DNA of 64,000 bases. It comes from Neolewinella aquimaris. Its GTDB lineage: Bacteria > Bacteroidota > Bacteroidia > Chitinophagales > Saprospiraceae. Shown here piece after piece: positions 38,722 through 46,733 of the stretch. How positions within the stretch are numbered: position 1 is the stretch's first letter; every line of letters begins with the position of its first letter. The notes under the pieces were generated by a model. It was not told where the DNA came from. It saw only the letters and a program-made list of their open reading frames with translations, and searched no databases. The stretch lies in NCBI RefSeq assembly GCF_014197245.1, contig NZ_JACIFF010000001.1:434001-498000 (forward strand). The letters are read 5' to 3'. A program made the translations under genes and the position numbers.

Positions 38722-40794
38722 TTAGTACGACTTGACCATCCGGATCGTCTGCAGTACGCGACCCGATCCACCGGTTACTACCGCAAAGTAGATGCCCTGG
38801 GGAAGGTCACTTACCTCTACCGGCACCAGGTGCTCACCACTGGGGAAGGTGCGGTGGGCAAGATTAGCCAGGCGGCGGCCACTCAGATCGTAGAGATCGA
38901 TGTTAACGGCAGCGGCGTCGCGCACCCGTAGCTTGATCGTCGTCTGATTCTGGAAGGGGTTCGGGAAGTTGACGCCCACTACGTTCGGAGCATTGATACC
39001 CATGCCGTCGGTGGCAAAGAAGTCGTTGCTGGAGTTCGGACGAATAGCGCCGCTACATTCTCCCTGTCCGCTGTGGGGCAGTGCCAGGAAGGGGAAGGTA
39101 TCGCGGAAGGGCAGGTCGTTCTCTTCCACACCGGTGGTGTAGGAGAGTACCGACAGCAGGTCTTCCGTTACCGGACTGTCGCTGTCTTCGAGGTCGTAGT
39201 CGTCGTAGAAAAGACCTACGGCAGCCAGTACGACACCCGAGACGGCCTGCAGTTCGATGCGGGTTACATCGTCCTCAAGGCGCCGTCCGTTGGGGAATCC
39301 GTCCATGTTGGGGATGAATTCCAGATCGGTGCTGGTGTTGTAGGGTGCGGCGGTCAGACCGAGTACGGCAGCCTGTACGAGGCCCAGTGAGCTGAAGGCT
39401 TCGTCGTCGCGGGGAGTGACGGGAACGGCCATGTTGAGCCGCAGCATGTCACCGCCGTTGGGCAGGAAGTTGTTGATGAATGGCTTACCGGCGGAAAGTG
39501 GGTTCCCCTTGTCCTTGCCCGTGGCAAGTTGGTAGGGAGCCAGGTTAGGCACACCGGTGTGGAAGATGGGCCAGAGGTCCACCGACCGGGGCTTGGCCGC
39601 ACCGGGAAGCAGCAGCGTGCCAAACACATCATCGTCAAGGGCGGTTCCGTCGAGGGCGGCATTGCCCTTTAGGATAAACAATCCATCGGCGCCGTTCGTG
39701 AAGTCAACATTGCCTAGGGCAGTTTGGCTGGCCTCCTGAATACGTAATGGCGCGAATGCGGGCACGGCACCTCCGAACAGATCATCGTCCATGTAAAGGG
39801 CGAGTTCGGGATTGTAGAAGTACTGGTCGAGGGTGGTGTCGGCCAGTTCCATGTGCGGGGTGATGGCGTTCCAGTAGTCCTTCATTCCGACGGGAATGAC
39901 GGCCTCGTTGGTCAGCGGCATGCCCAGGCGCGAAACCTGAACGTACTCGTTGTTCTGAATTTCTGGCTTCGAACCGTCGTCCTGTAGCACGCGGATCTTC
40001 GGCCGGCTGGCCGAGGCCCACACGCCGATGATGAAGTTTTCGTCCAGGATATTGGCGGGAGCATCGGGGGCACCGGTCCGCTTAAGGTCGTCGATCGGAA
40101 TATTCAGTACCAGTGCATTGGTGTTGAAGCACGCCAGACCGTCGACGGGGTCACCGTCCTGACGGGGTGCATCACCCAGGTCGAAAATACCGCCGAGGTC
40201 GACGAAGAAGGGATCGTCCACCGGTCCGGCAAAAATCTGCATGCCGCCATCAAGGGTCACCACGGTGCTGTCGGAATAGCTGGCGTAGCTCTTCTTATTG
40301 AGTCCTACCATGGATTCGATCGAGCGGGGTCCGATATTGGGTGCGGGCACCACGCCGTCAGTAACGAGGCGCGTAGCCGCTCCACTGCGGTCGATGCGGT
40401 CGAGGTTGTAGGTGGTCTTCAGGTTTTCCTTACCCAGGCGGATGTTGAAGAAGGTCGTAGGATCTTCGTTCTTCCGCGTAAAGGTGAAGCGGTAGATCAG
40501 TTCGTCGCCCGACGTCGCCGCGTTGTTATCGACGTGAATTTCGTACCGGATGTTCTCGCCGAAGTGGTACCAATTCGGGCCGCCGTGGGGCAGCTGCATC
40601 GGAATGTAGGTGGCGATGAGGGTGATCATGTCCGGATTGTCCGGAGACCGAAAGGCGTAAACGTCGACGTTGTCCGCCAGCGGATCGTCCGCAATAAGGG
40701 GTGCTTCTCGGTGGGAGGAGGCGAAGAGTGCCGATCCCATCATCACCGCCAGCAGCAGCAGGACCGCACTTTTAGTTGGTTGATATAATTGCAT
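38722..40794 (-). CDS. DUF4331 protein with a T9SS C-terminal sorting domain
   Basis: A 690-residue secreted protein. The signal peptide (VLLLLAVMMGSALFA) is followed by the DUF4331 hallmark SSHREAPLIADDPLADNVDV, then YIPMQLPHGGPNWYHFGENI, GPVDDPFFVDLGGIFDLGDA and FLPNGGDMLRLNMAVP. The last ~85 residues are a type IX secretion sorting domain: VGVNFPNPFQNQTTIKLRV, YDLSGRRLANL and LPQGIYFAVVTGGSGRVLQT. The protein should therefore be exported by T9SS and anchored on or released from the cell surface. DUF4331 has no known enzymatic role. It is a close tandem paralogue of the gene at 40861, which lacks the sorting domain. Confidence 0.92.
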   Translation of the reverse strand: MQLYQPTKSAVLLLLAVMMGSALFASSHREAPLIADDPLADNVDVYAFRSPDNPDMITLIATYIPMQLPHGGPNWYHFGENIRYEIHVDNNAATSGDELIYRFTFTRKNEDPTTFFNIRLGKENLKTTYNLDRIDRSGAATRLVTDGVVPAPNIGPRSIESMVGLNKKSYASYSDSTVVTLDGGMQIFAGPVDDPFFVDLGGIFDLGDAPRQDGDPVDGLACFNTNALVLNIPIDDLKRTGAPDAPANILDENFIIGVWASASRPKIRVLQDDGSKPEIQNNEYVQVSRLGMPLTNEAVIPVGMKDYWNAITPHMELADTTLDQYFYNPELALYMDDDLFGGAVPAFAPLRIQEASQTALGNVDFTNGADGLFILKGNAALDGTALDDDVFGTLLLPGAAKPRSVDLWPIFHTGVPNLAPYQLATGKDKGNPLSAGKPFINNFLPNGGDMLRLNMAVPVTPRDDEAFSSLGLVQAAVLGLTAAPYNTSTDLEFIPNMDGFPNGRRLEDDVTRIELQAVSGVVLAAVGLFYDDYDLEDSDSPVTEDLLSVLSYTTGVEENDLPFRDTFPFLALPHSGQGECSGAIRPNSSNDFFATDGMGINAPNVVGVNFPNPFQNQTTIKLRVRDAAAVNIDLYDLSGRRLANLAHRTFPSGEHLVPVEVSDLPQGIYFAVVTGGSGRVLQTIRMVKSY

Positions 40795-40808
40795 ATTATT
40801 TATGATGT

Positions 40809-40831
40809 GCCCCGACCATAGCGGTCGGGGC
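40809..40831. repeat. Intercistronic hairpin between the DUF4331 genes
   Basis: GCCCCGACC and GGTCGGGGC form a perfect 9-bp stem around a 5-nt loop (ATAGC). No T-run follows on the minus strand, so it is more likely an mRNA-processing or stabilising structure, or a partial terminator, than a full stop. Confidence 0.6.
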
Positions 40832-40860
40832 GGTCAGTTAAAGGGTTACGGACAAGCCTA

Positions 40861-42600
40861 CTAGTCGGCGAAGTTGGTGTGATCCACTTCGGTTCCACGC
40901 CAGGGCATTGCCACGTAGGGGAATACGCTCCGGAAAGATTTGTCGTTTGACTCCACCTCGGTGGTGTAGCCGAGCACGTTGATCAGGTCTTCCGTGACGG
41001 GACTTTCCGAAGTCTCCGGATCGTAATCGTCGTACCAGAGACCGATGGCGGCCAGAACGACACCGGAAACGGCCTGCAGTTCAATGCGGGTTACGTCGTC
41101 CTCGAGCCGGCGTCCGTTGGGGAAGCCGTCCATGTTGGGGATCATCTGAATGTCGGTGCTGGCGTAAGCGGGATCGGTCAGACCGAGGACCGCTGCCTGT
41201 ACCAGACCGAGCGAGCTGAAGTTGTCGCTGTTGCGCGGCGTTGGCGGTACGGCCATGTTGAGGCGCAGCATATCGCCACCGTTGGGCAGGAAGTTGTTGA
41301 TGAACGGCTTGCCGGCGGCGAGGGGGTCACCATCCTTTCCGGTTGCGAGCTGGTAGGGACGCACGTTAGGAACGCCGGTGTGGAAGATCGGCCAGAGGTC
41401 GACGGAGCGTGGCATACCTGCACCGGGGAGAAGCAGCGTGCCGAAGACAGCGTCGTCGAGGGCGGTGCCGGCTACGGCATCGGAACCCTTCAGGCCAAAC
41501 AATCCGTCAGCGCCGTTGGTAAAGTCAAAGGCACCGAGGCTGTTGCGCTGAATCCGCAGCGGCATAAAGGCCGGAACCGCATTTGCGAACGCGGCGGTAT
41601 CCATGTAGAGAGCGAGTTCGGGGTTGTAGAAGTACTTGTCGAGCACCGTGTCGTCCAGCTCCTGGTAGGGAGTAATGGCGTTCCAGTAGTCCTTCATTCC
41701 GATGGGAATGACGGCTTCGTTGGTCAGGGGCATACCGAGACGGGATACCTGAACGTAGTCACCCGAATCTTGAATCGTGTCGCCGCTGACGAGGGTACGT
41801 ATTGCGGGGCGGCTGGCCGAGGCCCACACGCCAATCACGAAGTTGCCATCCAGGATGTTCTCCGCCTTGGCGGGCGCACCCGTCTTCAGCAGGGTACTGA
41901 TGGGGATCTTAAGGGCCAGGGTGTGCACGTTGAACTGGGCTAGTCCGTCGCGGCTGGGCTGGTCTCCCTGGCGTGGGCTGTCTCCAAGGTCGAAGATGCC
42001 ACCGAGGTCTACGAAGAAGGGATCGTCGGCGGGGCCGGCAAATACCATCTCGCCGGAGGTTGCTTCCGTGATGGCGTTCTCCCAAATCTCCATGTAGGTA
42101 GAATTGAGACCAACTTCGCTTTCAATGGAGCGGGGTCCGATGTTGTAGGCTGGCACCACGCCTTCCTCCACAATAGTTTGGAAGCTTACACCGCCGTCGA
42201 TGCTTCTTTCCAGTTTGTAGGTGGCTTTAATGTTTTCCTTTCCGAGGCGGATGTTGAAGAACGTAGTGGGGTCCTCGTTCATCCGGGTGAAAGTGAACCG
42301 GTAGGTCAATTCGTCACCGACCACCGATGCGTCGTTGTCGATGTGGATTTCGTAGCGGATGTCTTCGCCGAAAGTGTAATAATTGGGGCCGCCCTGGGGC
42401 AACTGCATGGGGATGTAGTTTGCCAGAATGGTGACCGTATTCGGGTCGTCGGGACTGACAAAGGCGTAGACGTCGGTATTGTCCGCAAGAGGATCGTCGG
42501 CAATCAGCGGCGCTTCCCGGTGAGAGGAGGCGTCGGCCGAATGGCTCATAACGATTATTAGTGCGAGACAACCCAAACAGCGTAGTAAAAGCTTATTCAT
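40861..42600 (-). CDS. DUF4331 protein without a sorting domain
   Basis: A 579-residue exported protein with signal peptide (MNKLLLRCLGCLALIIVMSH) and the same DUF4331 body as its downstream neighbour: SSHREAPLIADDPLADNTDV, YIPMQLPQGGPNYYTFGEDI, RFTFTRMNEDPTTFFNIRLG, GPADDPFFVDLGGIFDLGDS, WNAITPYQELDDTVLDKYFY, DLWPIFHTGVPNVRPYQLAT and FPNGRRLEDDVTRIELQAVS. Long identical stretches with the neighbour point to a tandem duplication. It ends about 10 residues after the DUF4331 core (AMPWRGTEVDHTNFAD) and has no T9SS domain, so it probably stays in the periplasm. It is the first gene of the pair. Confidence 0.92.
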   Translation of the reverse strand: MNKLLLRCLGCLALIIVMSHSADASSHREAPLIADDPLADNTDVYAFVSPDDPNTVTILANYIPMQLPQGGPNYYTFGEDIRYEIHIDNDASVVGDELTYRFTFTRMNEDPTTFFNIRLGKENIKATYKLERSIDGGVSFQTIVEEGVVPAYNIGPRSIESEVGLNSTYMEIWENAITEATSGEMVFAGPADDPFFVDLGGIFDLGDSPRQGDQPSRDGLAQFNVHTLALKIPISTLLKTGAPAKAENILDGNFVIGVWASASRPAIRTLVSGDTIQDSGDYVQVSRLGMPLTNEAVIPIGMKDYWNAITPYQELDDTVLDKYFYNPELALYMDTAAFANAVPAFMPLRIQRNSLGAFDFTNGADGLFGLKGSDAVAGTALDDAVFGTLLLPGAGMPRSVDLWPIFHTGVPNVRPYQLATGKDGDPLAAGKPFINNFLPNGGDMLRLNMAVPPTPRNSDNFSSLGLVQAAVLGLTDPAYASTDIQMIPNMDGFPNGRRLEDDVTRIELQAVSGVVLAAIGLWYDDYDPETSESPVTEDLINVLGYTTEVESNDKSFRSVFPYVAMPWRGTEVDHTNFAD

Positions 42601-42660
42601 AAATGCTGTGTTTGGATGAAGAAAGTAGTGACGGGCGAGTGATGGTCCCTCCCAGTATCA

Positions 42661-42729
42661 CTTACGGCAGACGTAAGCGATTGGGATTTGTTCGCTGGTA
42701 CAAATCTTCATAGAACGCAAACATTTGCG
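42661..42729. promoter_or_regulatory. Two inverted repeats upstream of the DUF4331 genes
   Basis: CTTACG-GCAGA-CGTAAG (42661-42677) is a perfect hairpin, and CGCAAACATTTGCG (42716-42729) is a near-perfect palindrome. Both lie in the 193-bp space between cutC and the first DUF4331 gene and may be operators or a cutC terminator. No good TAnnTTTG box was seen here. Confidence 0.45.
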
Positions 42730-42793
42730 AAAAAACCGCGCAATTTGAGATATGATCACCTTATCTGGGGGGCGAACGCAAAATTTTGTGCGC

Positions 42794-43534
42794 TTAATTA
42801 CCTACGGCACGGAGGTATTTTCTGACCTCTTCCGCACACGTGACCTGACGCTCGTATTCGGGTAATCCGGGAATACCCATGTACACCGCTTTGTTGCGGA
42901 ACTTCATGTTGCTCTCCCGGTTGGCAAAGGCCGTCGCGTGAAACTCACTCGCTCCCGTCTGATCGATTACGCTGGCTACGTTTTCCGGCGTTATCCCACA
43001 ACCGGGCAGGATACCGATACGGCCCTCCGCCCGGGCAATCAATTCTCGTAAGCGGGGGATCCCTTCAGGCACCGTGGCGGCCTGACCGGAAGTAAGGATC
43101 CGGTCCACCCCCAAATCCGCCAGCTGTTCCAGAGCGGTAAACGGGTCGCGGCATACGTCGAATGCCCGGTGAAAGGTTGTTCGCAGGGGGCCGGCCGCCC
43201 GTTTCATTCGCTGCACCTGCGTCCCCGCCACCTTCCCGTCGGTGGTCAGCATACCGAACACCACCCCGGAGACACCGAGGTCGCGGCACCGCAGGATATC
43301 GTCCTCCATGAGGGCTAGCTCCCGCATGCTGTAGTCAAAGTCCCCACCGCGGGGGCGGATCATGACCATTACCTCCGTATCCAGCTCGGCACAGGCGGCG
43401 ATGGTAGCGATACTCGGCGTGATGCCTCCCTCCACCAAGGCCGCGCACAGCTCGACCCGCTGGGCTCCGCCGGCCATGGCCGCTACTACATCGTCAACGC
43501 CCTGCAGGCAGACCTCAAAAATTACGTCGGGCAT
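42794..43534 (-). CDS. cutC: CutC family protein
   Basis: A 246-residue TIM-barrel protein of the CutC family. Landmarks: FEVCLQGVDDVVAAMAGGAQ, RVELCAALVEGGITPSIATI, VMIRPRGGDFDYS, GVSGVVFGMLTTDG, TTFHRAFDVCRDP, LTSGQAATVPEG, ILPGCGITPENV and EFHATAFA. The family is named for copper homeostasis in E. coli, though copper handling has been questioned and the true reaction is unsettled. It is the last gene of an operon with an asparaginase-type hydrolase (3-bp gap) and agmatine deiminase. Confidence 0.95.
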   Translation of the reverse strand: MPDVIFEVCLQGVDDVVAAMAGGAQRVELCAALVEGGITPSIATIAACAELDTEVMVMIRPRGGDFDYSMRELALMEDDILRCRDLGVSGVVFGMLTTDGKVAGTQVQRMKRAAGPLRTTFHRAFDVCRDPFTALEQLADLGVDRILTSGQAATVPEGIPRLRELIARAEGRIGILPGCGITPENVASVIDQTGASEFHATAFANRESNMKFRNKAVYMGIPGLPEYERQVTCAEEVRKYLRAVGN

Positions 43535-43537
43535 TGC

Positions 43538-44521
43538 TTATAATTTGCTGTCGGGAACGACCAGTTGGTTGCCGCCGTCGGGGGTGTAAACGGCGTAATC
43601 GAAATCCGGATGAATGCAGTACCCTCCGGTGTTGCCCTGCTTATCGAGGGCAATGAAGCCTACCTGGATCTCCCGGTAATCGGGATTTTTCTCGATGACG
43701 CGCTCGACGGCAAGCCGGCACGCTTCCGTGGGGGAATGCCCCTGACGCATGAGCTCTACCACCAGAAAGCTGCCGCAGGCGCGGATGACGGCCTCCCCCC
43801 AGCCGGTGGCGGTGGCGGCTCCTACCTGATCGTCCGCGTAGAGTCCCGCGCCGATAAGGGGAGAATCACCCACCCGTCCGTGGTATTTATAGGCGGCCCC
43901 ACTGGTGGTGCAGGCGGCGGCAATGTTGCCGTTCTTGTCGAGCGTCAGCAGACCGATGGTGTCGTGATTTTCGACGTTGATCGGGGGGCGGTAGTCCGGG
44001 TTGTTTTTCTTCCATTCCTCCCAGTCCAGTCGGCTTGCATCGATGAGTAGCTCAGTCGGTTCAAATCCCTGACTGATAGCAAACTGCCGGGCACCGTCTC
44101 CAACAATCATTACGTGGGGGGTATCCTCCATTACCCGTCGGGCTACGGAGATTGGGTGCAGAATATCCTCCAACGCGGCCACGCTTCCGCAGTCGCCTCC
44201 GCCGTCCATGATTGCGGCATCGAGGGTTACAATACCGTCCCGGTCCGGCCGGCCTCCCAGGCCCACCGTACGTACTTCCGGATCGGCTTCGGTAATCCGT
44301 ACTCCCGCTTCGGCGGCGTCCAGGGCGGAACCGCCGGCGTCCAGAATTTTCCAGGCCGCATCGTTGGCGGCCAGTCCGTGCCGCCAGGTAGAGATCACGA
44401 CGGGGCGGACCGCTTCAGTGGCCGGAGGATTATCCTGCGCCTGACAGGAGGAGGTGGCGGTTACCGCCGCCAGGGTAGCGGGCGTCCGTTTGAGAAAGGT
44501 GCGTCGGGAGTGCGGGCTCAT
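43538..44521 (-). CDS. Tat-exported N4-(beta-N-acetylglucosaminyl)-L-asparaginase (Ntn hydrolase)
   Basis: A 327-residue glycosylasparaginase/isoaspartyl-peptidase homologue. The N-terminus is a twin-arginine signal (SRRTFLKRTPATLAAVTATS), and a Cys after it (SSCQA) could be lipid-modified. The proenzyme part includes WRHGLAANDAAWKILDAGGS, ALDAAEAGVRITEADPEVRT and GDCGSVAALEDI. The autocatalytic cleavage site is visible as NHDTIGLL, whose Thr becomes the N-terminal nucleophile of the beta chain; GRVGDSPLIGAGLYADD and ATGWGEAVIR follow. Known enzymes split the GlcNAc-Asn bond of degraded glycoproteins. Its start overlaps the agmatine deiminase stop by four bases. Confidence 0.92.
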   Translation of the reverse strand: MSPHSRRTFLKRTPATLAAVTATSSCQAQDNPPATEAVRPVVISTWRHGLAANDAAWKILDAGGSALDAAEAGVRITEADPEVRTVGLGGRPDRDGIVTLDAAIMDGGGDCGSVAALEDILHPISVARRVMEDTPHVMIVGDGARQFAISQGFEPTELLIDASRLDWEEWKKNNPDYRPPINVENHDTIGLLTLDKNGNIAAACTTSGAAYKYHGRVGDSPLIGAGLYADDQVGAATATGWGEAVIRACGSFLVVELMRQGHSPTEACRLAVERVIEKNPDYREIQVGFIALDKQGNTGGYCIHPDFDYAVYTPDGGNQLVVPDSKL

Positions 44522-45504
44522 AGGTTCCAGTTGGGTATTTGCATGGTAAGGCAGTGGAGGGCGCCGTGCTGTTCTACAAAGGGTTGGCAGTCGACCGGGA
44601 CGATGGCGTAGGAGGATTCACGTTCCAGTACCGCGACCGCTTCGTCGTCCGCCGGCACGCCGTAAGTGGGTAAGAACAGGGTGCCGTTGCTAATGAGAAA
44701 ATTCGCGTAAGAGGCCGGCAGTCGGTGACCGTCGATGCGGCTGTTTATGGTGCCCGTCCAGGGTAGTTCCACCAGCCGGTAATCGGCCAGTTTCTCGTGA
44801 ATTTCCGTGCGCATGGCTACAAAATCCGAATACTGTTCATCATCCGGTGGGGGAGGGCCCACGTAGGCAACCGTGCCTTCATCCAGGAAGCGTGCCACGG
44901 TATCGATGTGGGCGTCGGTATCGTCGCCGATGAGTTCGCCGTGTTCCAGCCAGATGATGCGCGTTGCGCCCAGCGTATCGATCAGCAGTCGTTCCGCTTC
45001 CTGTCGGTCGGTAAATTCGTTGCGGCCCCCCGACAGCAGACAGCGGGTGGTGGTCAGGATGGTTCCGCGGCCGTCCGATTCGATCGAGCCACCCTCCAAT
45101 ACTTCCTTCACTCTTCGGTAAGCAGCGTCGGGAAACAGCCGCCGTTGAATTTTTTCGGGGAGCTGATTGTCCCGCCGCGCATCGAACTTACCCCCCCAGC
45201 CATTGAAGGTGAAGTCGAGGAGCAGCGGGCCGTCGTCAAATACTGTGATGGGACCAGAATCCCTGATCCAGCTATCGTCTGTCGGCAATTCGAGGATGCT
45301 TCCCCGGTACTGGGGGGCAAAGCGGGCAAAATGCTCGGTATCGCTGACGATCAGGGTGACCGGGCACGCTTCGTGTATGCGGTTTGCCGCTTCGACCATG
45401 GCCAGGGAGGCGGCATCGAGCACTTCCCCCCAGTCTCCGCCACGGCGCGGAAAACAGAGCAAAACAGTCTGTTGGCTTTCCCACTCTGCGGGCAGTCTTC
45501 TCAT
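44518..45504 (-). CDS. Agmatine deiminase family protein
   Basis: A 328-residue guanidine-modifying enzyme of the agmatine/peptidylarginine deiminase family. Landmarks: PAEWESQQTVLLCFPRRGGD, TDDSWIRDSGPITVF with catalytic Asp, FTFNGWGGKFDARRDNQ, LEGGSIESDGRGTILTTTRC with the Glu, WLEHGELIGDDTDAHIDTVA with His and Asp, and VEQHGALHCLTMQIP with the nucleophilic Cys. All catalytic residues are intact. It converts agmatine to N-carbamoylputrescine in polyamine synthesis if the usual substrate holds. It leads the operon aguA-like - asparaginase - cutC and is divergent from the FGE-like lipoprotein gene, 42 bp away. Confidence 0.93.
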   Translation of the reverse strand: MRRLPAEWESQQTVLLCFPRRGGDWGEVLDAASLAMVEAANRIHEACPVTLIVSDTEHFARFAPQYRGSILELPTDDSWIRDSGPITVFDDGPLLLDFTFNGWGGKFDARRDNQLPEKIQRRLFPDAAYRRVKEVLEGGSIESDGRGTILTTTRCLLSGGRNEFTDRQEAERLLIDTLGATRIIWLEHGELIGDDTDAHIDTVARFLDEGTVAYVGPPPPDDEQYSDFVAMRTEIHEKLADYRLVELPWTGTINSRIDGHRLPASYANFLISNGTLFLPTYGVPADDEAVAVLERESSYAIVPVDCQPFVEQHGALHCLTMQIPNWNL

Positions 45505-45513
45505 CTATCTGCG

Positions 45514-45521
45514 TACTTTTG
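45514..45521 (+). promoter_or_regulatory. -7 box of the FGE-like gene
   Basis: TACTTTTG matches TAnnTTTG, 26 bp before ATG 45547, in the 42-bp divergent interval with the agmatine deiminase gene. Confidence 0.5.
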
Positions 45522-45546
45522 GGGTCAATATCGTTTTAATTATCCT

Positions 45547-46332
45547 ATGTCGATCGCAAAGTTGATTTTTTTGGGCGGGCTCGCGGGTGCCGTGTTTTGC
45601 TGTGAAAGCCCGGCCGATCGGGTAGCCACCCCGGAATCTGAGCCGCCAACCGCCGGCATGGTGTGGATCGAAAGTCCGGATGGTGGTTTCTGGATGGACG
45701 AGACCGAAGTCACCACCGCCCAGTTTGCGGAGTTTATTGCGGCTACGGGCTACCGTACCGAAGCGGACAGCTTTGGCTGGTCGGGGGTTTTCTCCAAGGA
45801 GGAGCAAGCCTGGTTACCGGTCGACAGCGCCAATTGGAAGTACCCCCTGGGTCCCGACGCCGCTCCCGCGCTTCCCGCCCAACCCGTCACTCAGGTAAGC
45901 TACCGCGACGCAACGGCCTACGCCCGCTGGGCGGGCAAGCAACTTCCTACTGAAGAAGAATGGATGCAGGCGGCCACCCAGGGCGGAAAGCACACGGCGT
46001 TTCCCTGGGGCAGCGAAATGCTACCCGACGGGGAATACCTGGGCAACTGGTGGCAGGGTCCCTTCCCCTACGCCGATGAGGTAAGCGACGGTTTTCCTGG
46101 CATAGCGGAGGTCAGGCAATTCCCACCCGCCGAGAACGGTCTCTACGACATCTCGGGCAACGTGTGGGAGTGGACGGCTACCGAGCGAACGGCCACTAAG
46201 GAATCGGTCATCAAGGGTGGTTCCTTTCTGTGCAGTACGAGCTACTGCACCGGCTTCGACCTTCAGCAGAAGCAGTTCACGGCGAAAGATAGCGGTCTGA
46301 ATCACCTGGGATTTCGGTGCATCGCTAAATAA
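45547..46332 (+). CDS. Formylglycine-generating-enzyme (SUMF1)-like lipoprotein
   Basis: A 261-residue secreted protein, start ATG 45547 (MSIAKLIFLGGLAGAVFCCE), with a Cys at the end of its signal that is probably lipidated. The body is the FGE-sulfatase fold: GGFWMDETEVTTAQFAEFI, TQVSYRDATAYARWAGKQLP, TEEEWMQAATQGG, FPWGSEMLPDG, NGLYDISGNVWEWTATE and ESVIKGGSFLCSTSYCTGFD. The two Cys of the last motif match the copper-binding, catalytic Cys pair of true FGE, so oxygen-dependent activation of sulfatases in the periplasm is possible. No sulfatase lies nearby, and many SUMF1-fold proteins have other roles. Confidence 0.88.
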   Translation: MSIAKLIFLGGLAGAVFCCESPADRVATPESEPPTAGMVWIESPDGGFWMDETEVTTAQFAEFIAATGYRTEADSFGWSGVFSKEEQAWLPVDSANWKYPLGPDAAPALPAQPVTQVSYRDATAYARWAGKQLPTEEEWMQAATQGGKHTAFPWGSEMLPDGEYLGNWWQGPFPYADEVSDGFPGIAEVRQFPPAENGLYDISGNVWEWTATERTATKESVIKGGSFLCSTSYCTGFDLQQKQFTAKDSGLNHLGFRCIAK

Positions 46333-46470
46333 AAAGAACGGCTCCCAATTCGGAGAGCCGTTCATCAAATAGCTTAAAGTCGATCATGCCACAATAGAAG
46401 CCGGTGCGTGGAAGATGTCGGAGGAAGTATGGTCGCTGTGCCTCTTTACCTTTCCCTTGCCCGGGTCGTT
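46327..46470 (-). ncRNA. Candidate small RNA in the gap 3' of the FGE-like gene
   Basis: On the minus strand a TAGATTTG -7 box (46482-46475) is followed by about 140 nt ending in a strong hairpin with a T-rich tail (46363-46327). A tiny frame beginning MIDFKLFDE also ends inside the terminator, so a leader peptide is an alternative. The rest of the 46333-46733 gap holds no gene I can support. Confidence 0.25.
46336..46363 (-). terminator. Rho-independent terminator acting on the minus strand
   Basis: GAACGGCTC (46336-46344) pairs with GAGCCGTTC (46355-46363). On the minus strand the stem is followed by TTTTTATTT; on the plus strand there is no T-run. It therefore ends a minus-strand transcript coming from the pbpC side or from within the gap. 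Confidence 0.75.
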
Positions 46471-46733
46471 GACACAAATCTACCGTACGGTGTGCCGGAT
46501 AAAAATGCCATATGTTGTCCGTACTGCTATGGCTAATTGCAACGGGGCAGTACTCATCAAACGGCGGTTCAAAATTATTTAGCGAAATTTTGCTAAGCCC
46601 CCAATTTGTACCCTTCATTCGCTTGTGGCCCGCGCTTTATTCTGGATTTGAGGTGCCCGCTACCACGAATTTTGCCATACCTAGCGTGAGGAGTGTGGTC
46701 CGAAAAACTCGAGTCTTAGTGTAATTTTAACAC

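Noticed and set aside
46325-46618. A 97-residue minus-strand frame
   Set aside because: No family similarity, its end runs through the terminator hairpin, and composition is not protein-like.
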